A DNA stretch of 7,144 bases from Saprospirales bacterium (GCA_947461165.1 CANHJR010000065.1:1-7144), one strand, 5' to 3'; shown: positions 1 through 6,097, numbered from the stretch's first letter. Made by a program: numbers and translations. Notes: generated by a model from the sequence alone, not told the origin.

Positions 1-165
1 ATAGATTTGTTTTGTCTTGGCAAGAAAAATGTAGTCTGTGTACCTACCGCCGATCAGCCAGAGCAAGAATATTTGGCAGATTATTGGACGAAGAAAGGCT
101 GGATATCTATGATCACTGAAAATGAGATCGAATCTAAATTGCCAAAATTATTAGAATCAACGTAA
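1..165 (+). CDS. C-terminal fragment of a MurG-like (GT28-type) glycosyltransferase
   Basis: The first frame is open from the window edge to a TAA stop and gives the last 54 residues of a protein whose start lies outside. It contains DLFCLGKKNVVCVPTADQPEQEYLADYW. The pattern D-L-x-x-L-G-K-K followed by a hydrophobic strand, P-T and then Q-x-E-Q-E-Y-L-A is typical of the sugar-nucleotide-binding C-terminal half of GT28/MurG-fold enzymes, where the Q-x-E-Q segment lies near the donor sugar. Bacteroidota carry many uncharacterised members, so donor and acceptor cannot be named. True MurG is possible but not favoured, because no cell-wall genes are visible next to it. The gap to gcvT is 52 bases and contains a promoter-like box, so gcvT need not be cotranscribed with it. 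Family assignment is moderate because only the tail is seen. Confidence 0.6.
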   Translation: MDLFCLGKKNVVCVPTADQPEQEYLADYWTKKGWISMITENEIESKLPKLLEST

Positions 166-175
166 CTGAAAAGCC

Positions 176-183
176 TATTTTTG
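176..183 (+). promoter_or_regulatory. Putative -7 box upstream of gcvT
   Basis: TATTTTTG matches the Bacteroidota housekeeping -7 consensus TAnnTTTG and lies 34 bases before the gcvT ATG. No good TTG is seen at the expected -33 distance, so this is a motif match only. In AT-rich DNA such a match can arise by chance. Confidence 0.35.
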
Positions 184-217
184 TTGAAGTAAATTATAAT
201 AAAATCAAACCACGTTC

Positions 218-1300
218 ATGAAAAACACGCCACTTTCCGATCATCATATTTCACTTGGAGCCAAAATGGCCGAGTTCGCAGGTTATAATATGCCTATTTC
301 TTACAAAGGTATCAAAGAAGAACACCATCAAGTGCGAAATTCAGTTGGTATGTTCGACGTGAGCCATATGGGTGAATTTCTGCTAGAAGGAGACCATGCA
401 CTTGATTTGATTCAACGCGTCACCTCAAATGATGCCTCAAAGCTAATCGATGGTCAGGCGCAATACAGCTGTCTACCAAACGACGAAGGCGGAATTGTCG
501 ATGATCTTTTGGTTTATAGGATCTCAGACAAGAAGTATATGCTTGTGGTGAATGCCTCAAACATTGAAAAAGATTGGAATTGGATTTCAAGCCATAACTC
601 CATGAATGTATCTATGAAAAACATATCTCATGATATGGGGTTATTAGCCATACAAGGTCCTAATGCTGCTGCAACTCTACAGAAATTGACAACGGTAACG
701 CTTTCTGATATTCCATATTATCATTTTAATGTTGGAGAGTTTGGTGGTTGCCAAAACATAACGATCTCGAACACAGGATACACGGGTGCTGGTGGATTTG
801 AGTTGTATATCCCAAATGAGTCTTTGGTTGAGGTTTGGAAAAAAATAATGGAAGCTGGTGCGGAGTTCAATATTACTCCAATAGGTTTAGGAGCTCGCGA
901 TACCTTGCGACTTGAAATGGGATTCTGCCTTTATGGCAATGATATCGATGATACAACGAATCCAATTGAGGCTGGTCTTGGATGGATTACAAAATTTACC
1001 AAGCCATTTGTGGGAGAGCAGTATGCAAAGGATCTGAAAGAAAATGGTGCAAAACGAAAGCTGGTAGGTATCGAAATGCTAGAAAGAGGTATCCCTCGAC
1101 ATGGCTATGAGGTAGTGGACAGTTCTGGTCAGAACATAGGAGTAGTGACTTCAGGATCTCAGACACCTTCTTTGGAAAAATCTATCGGAATGGCTTATGT
1201 CAATATTCCTTACAACAAGATTGATTCAGAGGTATTTGTCAAAATTAGAGACACGAATGTCAAGGCAAAGGTCGTCAAAACGCCTTTTTACCAGAAATGA
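218..1300 (+). CDS. gcvT: Aminomethyltransferase, glycine cleavage system T-protein
   Basis: The T-protein takes the aminomethyl group from the lipoyl arm of H-protein and, with tetrahydrofolate, yields 5,10-methylene-THF and ammonia in the cytoplasm. The 360-residue protein is full length for the family. Visible signatures are the N-terminal folate-domain block H-x7-EFAGYNMPISY (about residues 10-29), VGMFDVSHMGEF (43-54), GGIVDDLLVYR (91-101, containing the family's conserved catalytic-type Asp), GYTGAGGFELY (187-197), GLGARDTLRLEMGF (223-236) and the C-terminal barrel signature TSGSQTPSLEKSIGMAYV (311-328). The ATG at 218 places the conserved block at the usual distance from the N-terminus. 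No strong ribosome-binding site precedes it, which is common in this phylum. No gcvP or gcvH is visible, so the other subunits must be encoded elsewhere, as is frequent in Bacteroidota. Identity is very secure. Confidence 0.97.
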   Translation: MKNTPLSDHHISLGAKMAEFAGYNMPISYKGIKEEHHQVRNSVGMFDVSHMGEFLLEGDHALDLIQRVTSNDASKLIDGQAQYSCLPNDEGGIVDDLLVYRISDKKYMLVVNASNIEKDWNWISSHNSMNVSMKNISHDMGLLAIQGPNAAATLQKLTTVTLSDIPYYHFNVGEFGGCQNITISNTGYTGAGGFELYIPNESLVEVWKKIMEAGAEFNITPIGLGARDTLRLEMGFCLYGNDIDDTTNPIEAGLGWITKFTKPFVGEQYAKDLKENGAKRKLVGIEMLERGIPRHGYEVVDSSGQNIGVVTSGSQTPSLEKSIGMAYVNIPYNKIDSEVFVKIRDTNVKAKVVKTPFYQK

Positions 1301-1312
1301 CCTTGAAATATG

Positions 1313-1320
1313 TATCTTTG
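1313..1320 (+). promoter_or_regulatory. Putative -7 box for the tatA-groES-like pair
   Basis: TATCTTTG is a full match to TAnnTTTG. It lies 13 bases after the gcvT stop and 42 bases before the tatA ATG. A T-rich stretch (1285-1290) sits at roughly the -33 distance but lacks a clean TTG. If real, tatA and the GroES-like gene form their own transcript separate from gcvT. Confidence 0.45.
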
Positions 1321-1362
1321 CATTGAAAATTATTATTTTAACTAGTTATAAATCACAAAAAT

Positions 1363-1566
1363 ATGTATCTGTTATTGCCACAAGGTATGGAATGGATTGT
1401 CATCTTAGGAGTTGCAATTTTGTTTTTTGGAGGAAAAAAAATTCCAGAATTGATGAAAGGAATTGGTAGCGGTATTCGTGAGTTTAACAATGCCAAAGCT
1501 AATATCAAAAAGGAGATTGAATCTGGGATGAAAGACTCTGAAGAAGAGGCTCAATACCAAAAATAG
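1363..1566 (+). CDS. tatA: Sec-independent (twin-arginine) translocase subunit TatA
   Basis: TatA forms the size-adjustable conduit of the twin-arginine pathway, which moves folded proteins across the inner membrane. The 67-residue product has the standard plan: a short periplasmic N-terminus, one transmembrane helix (about residues 9-22, EWIVILGVAILFF), the hinge FGGKKIPELMKGIG (22-35) with the conserved F-G and Pro, and an amphipathic then charged cytoplasmic tail (GIREFNNAKANIKKEIESG). The F-G, the K-x-P and the IREF stretch are TatA/E-family signatures; a TatB role cannot be excluded from sequence alone but is less likely. I take the ATG at 1363; a second ATG at 1387 (Met9) would remove the short N-terminal segment that TatA proteins usually have. 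The GroES-like gene follows after 10 bases. No tatC is in view. Confidence 0.9.
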   Translation: MYLLLPQGMEWIVILGVAILFFGGKKIPELMKGIGSGIREFNNAKANIKKEIESGMKDSEEEAQYQK

Positions 1567-1576
1567 AATTTATTGT

Positions 1577-1954
1577 ATGAATCTCGCTAAAAGCGATATT
1601 GACAAAATTGTGGTCATTGGCGATCGCCTGCTTTTGAAGCCCACCTCCTTTGAATCTAGGACTAAATCTGGTCTTTTATTGCCTCCGGGGCTCGAAGAAA
1701 AGGAAAATTTGCTTTCAGGCTATGTGATCAAAGTTGGACCAGGATATCCTATTCCAAATCTAGAAGTTGAAGAGCCTTGGAAGCCAGCATCTGATAGTAT
1801 CAAGTATATACCTTTGCAGGTTGAGATGGGAGACTTAGCTATATTTTTACAAAAGCACGCATACGAAATCCAATTGAACGGTCAGAAATACTTCATAATC
1901 GCTCAATCATCGGTATTGATGGTCGTAAGAGATGATTTTGAACAAGGGACTTAG
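1577..1954 (+). CDS. Divergent GroES-like (Cpn10 family) co-chaperone
   Basis: The 125-residue protein reads as a Cpn10/GroES fold. IVVIGDRLLLKP (11-22) corresponds to the first strand. A mobile-loop region with SGLLLPP (31-37) follows, then EEKENLLSGYVIKVGPG (40-56), matching the canonical E-K-x-x-G-x-V-x-x-V-G-P-G. The terminal block GDLAIFLQKHAYEIQLNGQKYFIIAQSSVL (85-114) matches the canonical G-D-x-V-x-F ... I-x-x-x-x-I-L ending. GroES is usually about 95 residues; the extra length is mainly a 57-81 segment (YPIPNLEVEEPW...) in place of the short roof loop, plus a short tail. It is not beside groEL, so it is probably a second, specialised paralogue of a kind found in Bacteroidota, not the main GroES. 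Whether it caps GroEL is unknown. It lies 10 bases after tatA, and its stop overlaps the ribBA stop on the opposite strand by 4 bases. Confidence 0.8.
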   Translation: MNLAKSDIDKIVVIGDRLLLKPTSFESRTKSGLLLPPGLEEKENLLSGYVIKVGPGYPIPNLEVEEPWKPASDSIKYIPLQVEMGDLAIFLQKHAYEIQLNGQKYFIIAQSSVLMVVRDDFEQGT

Positions 1955-3147
1955 ATCGTATGACCCATTTTTTCGCGTTTGGTATCTAGGTAATGTTGAT
2001 TGTGCTTATTTGGGGTGACCTGAATCGCGATATTTTCAACTATTTCAAGTCCATAGCCAATCAATCCTACTCTCTTTTTAGGATTATTTGAAATGAGCCT
2101 TATTTTCTCTATATTTAGTCTTCGCAAGATTTGAGCACCAATTCCATAATCTCGTTCATCCATCTGAAATCCCAATTGTATATTGGCATCCACAGTGTCA
2201 ATGCCCGTTTCTTGCAATTTATAAGCTTTGAGCTTGTTGAGTAGACCGATTCCTCTTCCTTCCTGTTGCATATAAAGTATGACGCCTTTCCCTTCGGCTT
2301 CTACCATCTTCATCGCTAGATCAAGTTGTTCACCACAGTCGCATCGCAGAGAATGGAGGATATCACCTGTCGCACAACTTGAATGTACTCGCACCATGAC
2401 AGGTTCATTGCTAGACCAGCTTCCTTTTGTAAGCGCCAAATGAATATCCGGGCTCGTATTTTGCGAAAAAGCATGTAGTTCAAATTCACCAAATTTGGTA
2501 GGCATATTAACAGTTACCTCTTTTTGTACCAAGCTATCATGGTTGAGACGATATTCAATCAAATCTTCGATTGAAATGATTTTCAGATCGTGTTTTTTTG
2601 CGATCTTTACCAGCTCAGGCAATCTAGCCATAGTACCATCTTCATTCAAAATTTCAACAAGGATTCCGACGGGTTCACATCCTGCTAATTTCGCCAAATC
2701 TACCGCTGCTTCAGTATGGCCTGATCTTCTGAGCACACCACCTTCTCTAGCTATCAATGGAAAGATGTGTCCAGGTCGACCTAGGTCTTTTGGCTTTGTT
2801 TCTGCAGATGTGAGTGATTTTATCGTTTTGGCTCGATCTTGTGCAGAGATACCAGTAGTGCAACCCTCGCCAATCAAATCTATGGAAACGGTAAACTGAG
2901 TTTCATGGAGAACCGTATTCTTACCAACCATTAACTCGAGCTCTAAACTCCTGGCGAGAGCCTCAGTGATAGGAGTGCATATCAATCCACGACCGTGTGT
3001 AGCCATAAAATTGACCATTTCTGGAGTTACATGTTCTGCGGCTCCAATAAAATCGCCTTCATTTTCGCGGTTTTCATCGTCCACCACGATGACCAATTTA
3101 CCCTTTTGAATGTCGAGAAGGGCTTCCTCTATACTATTTAGTTTCAT
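1951..3147 (-). CDS. ribBA: Bifunctional 3,4-dihydroxy-2-butanone 4-phosphate synthase / GTP cyclohydrolase II
   Basis: This enzyme supplies both precursors of riboflavin: the N-terminal half makes dihydroxybutanone phosphate from ribulose 5-phosphate, and the C-terminal half opens GTP to the diaminopyrimidine. At 398 residues it has normal length. The RibB half shows the acidic metal/substrate loop DDENRENEGD (23-32), HGRGLICTP (51-59), SAQDRAKTI (101-109), GRPGHIFPL (123-131) and SGHTEAAVDL (142-151). The RibA half starts near residue 212 and shows zinc ligands C258, C269 and C271 in SSCATGDILHSLRCDCGEQL, then QQEGRGIGLLNKLKAYKLQ (294-312), DERDYGIGAQ (330-339) and NNPKKRVGL (354-362). All expected key residues appear present in both halves, so both activities should be intact. 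The ATG lies inside the end of the upstream GT2 gene (14-base overlap), which implies cotranscription and possible translational coupling. No FMN riboswitch is seen upstream. Confidence 0.96.
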   Translation of the reverse strand: MKLNSIEEALLDIQKGKLVIVVDDENRENEGDFIGAAEHVTPEMVNFMATHGRGLICTPITEALARSLELELMVGKNTVLHETQFTVSIDLIGEGCTTGISAQDRAKTIKSLTSAETKPKDLGRPGHIFPLIAREGGVLRRSGHTEAAVDLAKLAGCEPVGILVEILNEDGTMARLPELVKIAKKHDLKIISIEDLIEYRLNHDSLVQKEVTVNMPTKFGEFELHAFSQNTSPDIHLALTKGSWSSNEPVMVRVHSSCATGDILHSLRCDCGEQLDLAMKMVEAEGKGVILYMQQEGRGIGLLNKLKAYKLQETGIDTVDANIQLGFQMDERDYGIGAQILRRLNIEKIRLISNNPKKRVGLIGYGLEIVENIAIQVTPNKHNQHYLDTKREKMGHTI

Positions 3148-4288
3148 ATCGCTTGCTTCGTTCCCAGCTATTTCGTTTTATTCCATTTAAAAAATCCCAA
3201 AAACCCATCAAAATTGCAATGTTCATCGCTAGAAAATAAAATGCTCTTTGCCCGATTGCAGTTTTTTGACGAGAAATAAGAATATAATTTGACAGCAAAA
3301 ATAATAATATAAAAATACCTCCATATCGAATTAGCTCAAAAAGCATGGAATGAGCTTGAAAAAAAGAGTAAATCCAGAGCAAAAACATAAGAATTGGAGC
3401 TATCCAACGAATGATCTTGTGAAAAAGAAAACAGTAAACAAATCCAAAACCAACTTTGAAGGGGTTTAGCAAGGTTATGAAATGCTTTAATATTTGAAAA
3501 TTTCCTGCCGAAAATCTTCGTTTTCTTTTAAACTCATTCGGTATGTCCATCGTTATCGATTCATATGCCTTTACCTGCTGTGAGTAGCTAATTTTTTGGT
3601 TTTGAGACAAAATGGACAAGGTCATAAAAAGATCATCTGTGATAAAATTTTCAGGTATTTCCCGAAAACAATCTCCTCGAATGGCGAAGCAAGCACCAAA
3701 TAAACCAATCACAATACCAAAAGCTAGGCTTTCATTTTCTTTGATTTGATTTTCTCTAAGAATATATGTTGATTCTGTATTGTTGGTTTCCGATAGCGGT
3801 AAAACCGCAGCTCCTGCAGCCCCATAGCCGAAATTCCGAATGCTCTGACATAAGGAGAAAACGGTTTTTTTTTCGATTGAAATATTTGCATCCATGAAGA
3901 CAATAGCTGTCTCATTATTATTTAGATTATACGTTTTAACGATCTCATTGATTATATTTGGTTTGCCTATTCGATTATATTCGCTGACGATGATTTTACT
4001 ATTATGGAGAGAAAGATTGTTAAGAATAGAACCAGTGTTGTCATCACTTCCGTCATTGCCTACATATATGGTAAGCTTCTGGTCACCGATCTCAGAATTT
4101 AAAATCGACTCAATAGTCTTCTCAATATTTACTTCTTCGTTATAAGTTGCTATTACTACAGCAATTTTTTGAAAATCATCACGCAGAACGGACGGCATAT
4201 TTTGTTTAAGAAAAAACAGCAAAGTAGTTGGATAAATTCCATAACTATAGACTACAAGAACAATAAAGATTAGGAAAAAGATATCCAT
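3134..4288 (-). CDS. Membrane-anchored family 2 glycosyltransferase
   Basis: This 384-residue protein is an inner-membrane GT2 enzyme (GT-A fold) of the type that transfers or polymerises sugars for surface polysaccharide. It has an N-terminal membrane helix (about 3-27), then the cytoplasmic catalytic domain with VVIATYNEE (44-52), NDGSDDNTG (78-86), the metal/nucleotide DxD-like FMDAN (131-135), GACFAIRGD (198-206), the catalytic-base motif TDD (217-219) and KRKRRFSAGNFQ (254-265), which takes the place of the Q/R-x-x-R-W motif of processive synthases. Two to four C-terminal membrane helices follow between about 275 and 368, and the protein ends in NSWERSKR. Donor and product cannot be read from sequence. 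The gene is visibly more AT-rich than ribBA and holds an A9 run (3865-3873; Glu139-Lys-Lys-Thr142). Its end overlaps the ribBA start by 14 bases. Family is secure; whether it is processive is uncertain. Confidence 0.88.
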   Translation of the reverse strand: MDIFFLIFIVLVVYSYGIYPTTLLFFLKQNMPSVLRDDFQKIAVVIATYNEEVNIEKTIESILNSEIGDQKLTIYVGNDGSDDNTGSILNNLSLHNSKIIVSEYNRIGKPNIINEIVKTYNLNNNETAIVFMDANISIEKKTVFSLCQSIRNFGYGAAGAAVLPLSETNNTESTYILRENQIKENESLAFGIVIGLFGACFAIRGDCFREIPENFITDDLFMTLSILSQNQKISYSQQVKAYESITMDIPNEFKRKRRFSAGNFQILKHFITLLNPFKVGFGFVYCFLFHKIIRWIAPILMFLLWIYSFFQAHSMLFELIRYGGIFILLFLLSNYILISRQKTAIGQRAFYFLAMNIAILMGFWDFLNGIKRNSWERSKRYETK

Positions 4289-4367
4289 TTGTTTTGATTA
4301 GATGATAGAAATGCCAACTCGTTGGAATAAGATAAATATGGTAAGCGTTCAATGGTATCGATGATTG

Positions 4368-4375
4368 CAAATATA
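4368..4375 (-). promoter_or_regulatory. Putative -7 box for the GT2-ribBA transcript
   Basis: Read on the minus strand this is TATATTTG, a full match to the Bacteroidota TAnnTTTG box. It lies 79 bases upstream of the GT2 ATG, giving an inferred leader of about 70 bases. No clear TTG is present at the -33 distance, so support is from the -7 motif and position only. Confidence 0.42.
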
Positions 4376-4420
4376 CAAGGCTGAACAGTTGATAGTCATA
4401 AATTTATATTAATTGATCAA

Positions 4421-4463
4421 AAACGGTTATATTCTAAACGATAAAACGCGGGTTTTGAAAACG
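4421..4463 (+). repeat. Four AAACG direct repeats with 10-3-10 spacing
   Basis: AAACG occurs at 4421-4425, 4436-4440, 4444-4448 and 4459-4463, so the gaps are 10, 3 and 10 bases. Three of the four are preceded by another A. The last two flank GTTTT (4452-4456), giving overlapping small dyads AAAAC-N4-GTTTT and GTTTTGAAAAC. The cluster lies between the two divergent -7-like boxes, where a regulator could serve both genes, but in AT-rich DNA a 5-base repeat may be chance. Confidence 0.35.
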
Positions 4464-4520
4464 AATTATCCATAAATGTATAATGAAGAGATTATTTAAC
4501 GCTAAGAAATTAAAATTTGC

Positions 4521-4541
4521 ATAGATTTGGACATAATCTAT
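4521..4541. repeat. Perfect 7-bp inverted repeat over the ATPase gene promoter box
   Basis: ATAGATT (4521-4527) and AATCTAT (4535-4541) are exact reverse complements separated by 7 bases (TGGACAT). The left arm overlaps the -7-like box TAGATTTG. Geometry and position suggest a repressor operator. A short RNA hairpin is less likely because the inferred transcript would start near the right arm. Confidence 0.45.
4522..4529 (+). promoter_or_regulatory. Putative -7 box for the YjgR-like ATPase gene
   Basis: TAGATTTG matches TAnnTTTG and lies 84 bases before the ATG at 4614. A start of transcription about 7 bases downstream would leave room for the upstream reading-frame extension from 4548 to be inside the mRNA. 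The -33 element is poor. Confidence 0.42.
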
Positions 4542-4556
4542 AGCTAAATTCCAACG

Positions 4557-4562
4557 AAGGAA
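4557..4562 (+). promoter_or_regulatory. Shine-Dalgarno-like AAGGAA upstream of a possible AUU start
   Basis: AAGGAA is followed after 6 bases by ATT at 4569, which is in frame with the ATPase gene. A competing, weaker site TAAGG (4598-4602) lies 11 bases before the ATG at 4614. The first would favour a 496-residue product starting on a non-canonical codon, the second the 481-residue product. Bacteroidota rely little on such sites, so neither settles the start. Confidence 0.25.
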
Positions 4563-4613
4563 CAATTTATTGACGAAATCAATTCAGGATATAATTTTAA
4601 GGGCGAAAGCATT

Positions 4614-6059
4614 ATGCTTGGCCTTGCGAAATTTGAATTAGAAAATGTAGAAGACGCATATGTCAAGATACCATTAAAAATGCTCAATCGTCACGGTCTT
4701 ATAGCTGGCGCTACCGGTACTGGAAAAACCATCACCCTCCAAACGCTGACAGAAAATCTCTCAAAATCTGGTATTCCAACCTTGATTATGGATATCAAAG
4801 GAGATCTCAGTGGAATAGCAATGGCTGGATCTTCCAACCCAAGGGTAGAAGAAAGAATATCTATATTGAAACTTGAGGCAGACTGCACCAATAACCCTGT
4901 GGAGTTCATAACAATATCCGACCAACCAGGAGTGCCAATGCGCGCAACGATATCAGAGTTCGGGCCGATTCTTCTGGCTAAAGTTTTAGGACTCAATGAT
5001 ACTCAAGAAGGAGTCTTGTCTATGCTTTTCAAATATTGTGATGATAGAGCGCTGCCACTCCTGGACCTCAAAGATCTCAAGGAGATATTGATCCGAGCCG
5101 GAGAAGAATTGAAAGATGATCTCCAGAAGAATTTTGGTGCCTTTTCGGCAACTTCCATGGGCACAATCCTTCGTAAAGTTATCGAAATAGAGCAACAAGG
5201 TGCTGAAAATTTTTTTGGAGAACGATCTTTTGATGTGGAAGACTTTCTGAGAAAAGATGATGGAAAAGGCTTGATACATATTCTCAGGGTTGCTGACATT
5301 CAAGATCGACCTAAATTATTTTCAACGCTCATGCTTTCCTTGTTGGCGGAAGTCTATAAGACATTCCCAGAAGTAGGAGATCTTGATAAGCCCAAATTTT
5401 GTATTTTCATCGATGAGGCGCACCTCATATTTGAGGAGGCCACAGAATCGCTTCTAAAGCAAATGGAAACAACCATCAAGCTGATTCGCTCCAAAGGAGT
5501 AGGTATTTTCTTCATTACTCAAAATCCATCAGATGTTCCGGAGTCCATACTTGCCCAATTGGGCCTTAAAATCCAACATGCTTTACGTGCCTTCACAGCC
5601 AAGGATCAAAAATCAATTCAATTAGCAGCTGATAATTTCCCAATAACATCCTATTATAAAATAGAAGAAACCCTGATTTCAATGGGTATAGGGGAAGCGT
5701 TGGTTATAACATTGAATGAAAAAGGAATACCTACACCATTGGCTCATACCTTGATACGTCCTCCGATGAGTCGGATAGGAGTTTTGACTTCGGAGGAATT
5801 GCAGAATATTGTTTCTAATTCAGAAATTATGGATAACTATAAGGAGGTAATTAACCGTGAAAGTGCCTATGAAATATTGACTGGAAAAATCCAAGATGCT
5901 CAAATAGATGCGTCTTCTGAAGAGGCTACAAAAGAGGAAGGATCATCTGTTTTTGAAAGAGTTGGTGATGCAATCAATAGCCCAATAGGAAAAATTGTTG
6001 TTCGTGAGGTTACACGCGGACTTTTGGGCGTTTTAGGGTTTGGGCGTCGCAGAAGATGA
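4614..6059 (+). CDS. HerA/FtsK-type P-loop ATPase of the YjgR (DUF853) family
   Basis: The 481-residue protein resembles E. coli YjgR along its length. It has NRHGLIAGATGTGKT (25-39) with Walker A GATGTGKT (32-39), MDIKGDLSGIA (59-69), a Walker B strand ending CIFIDEAHLIF (263-273), RSKGVGIFFITQNPSDVP (292-309) as the sensor region, and QHALRAFTAKDQK (321-333) with a conserved Arg that could act across subunits. The end has a family-like tail, SVFERVGDAINSPIGK then REVTRGLLGVLGFGRRRR. Such ATPases form hexamers of the HerA/FtsK superfamily, but the cellular role of YjgR is unknown. No nurA-like nuclease is nearby, so a HerA-NurA pair is not supported. The ATG at 4614 is the only standard start, yet the frame stays open to 4548, and the upstream residues (FIDEINSGYNFKGESI) look like the N-terminus I recall from Bacteroidota homologues; the true protein may be 496-503 residues. 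Confidence 0.9.
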   Translation: MLGLAKFELENVEDAYVKIPLKMLNRHGLIAGATGTGKTITLQTLTENLSKSGIPTLIMDIKGDLSGIAMAGSSNPRVEERISILKLEADCTNNPVEFITISDQPGVPMRATISEFGPILLAKVLGLNDTQEGVLSMLFKYCDDRALPLLDLKDLKEILIRAGEELKDDLQKNFGAFSATSMGTILRKVIEIEQQGAENFFGERSFDVEDFLRKDDGKGLIHILRVADIQDRPKLFSTLMLSLLAEVYKTFPEVGDLDKPKFCIFIDEAHLIFEEATESLLKQMETTIKLIRSKGVGIFFITQNPSDVPESILAQLGLKIQHALRAFTAKDQKSIQLAADNFPITSYYKIEETLISMGIGEALVITLNEKGIPTPLAHTLIRPPMSRIGVLTSEELQNIVSNSEIMDNYKEVINRESAYEILTGKIQDAQIDASSEEATKEEGSSVFERVGDAINSPIGKIVVREVTRGLLGVLGFGRRRR

Positions 6060-6097
6060 TTCCGTTATACTCCTATCTCACAGAAAGAAGATATAAG

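Larger units (their letters stand above)
4289..4613. other. 325-base divergent intergenic region
   Basis: This AT-rich stretch lies between the outward-facing GT2 gene (-) and the YjgR-like ATPase gene (+). I see no full gene of its own. It contains a -7-like box for each direction (4368-4375 minus, 4522-4529 plus), four AAACG repeats between them (4421-4463), a perfect 7-bp inverted repeat over the plus-strand box (4521-4541), and an in-frame, stop-free extension upstream of the ATPase ATG (4548-4613). No tRNA, riboswitch or intrinsic terminator was recognised. Confidence 0.7.

Noticed and set aside
1197..1469. 90-codon open frame across the gcvT end and tatA start
   Set aside because: It overlaps two clearly recognised genes in another frame and has no recognisable protein character; it is a shadow.
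1955..1975. T6 run after the GroES-like gene as an intrinsic terminator
   Set aside because: There is no GC-rich hairpin before the T-run, and the bases belong to the ribBA coding sequence.
2495..2899. 134-codon open frame on the plus strand inside ribBA
   Set aside because: It is antisense to the conserved RibB/RibA coding sequence and its Ser/Ile-rich translation resembles no family.
3296..3303. Minus-strand TATTTTTG as an internal ribBA promoter within the GT2 gene
   Set aside because: It matches TAnnTTTG, but lies in very AT-rich coding DNA about 150 bases from the ribBA ATG with no -33 element; chance is the best explanation.
4289..4613. FMN riboswitch controlling the GT2-ribBA transcript
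   Set aside because: None of the conserved G/C-rich blocks of the RFN element are visible; the region is too AT-rich and lacks the expected long stems.
4691..5303. Three minus-strand open frames (98-105 codons) inside the ATPase gene
   Set aside because: All lie antisense to well-conserved P-loop ATPase coding sequence; they are frame shadows.
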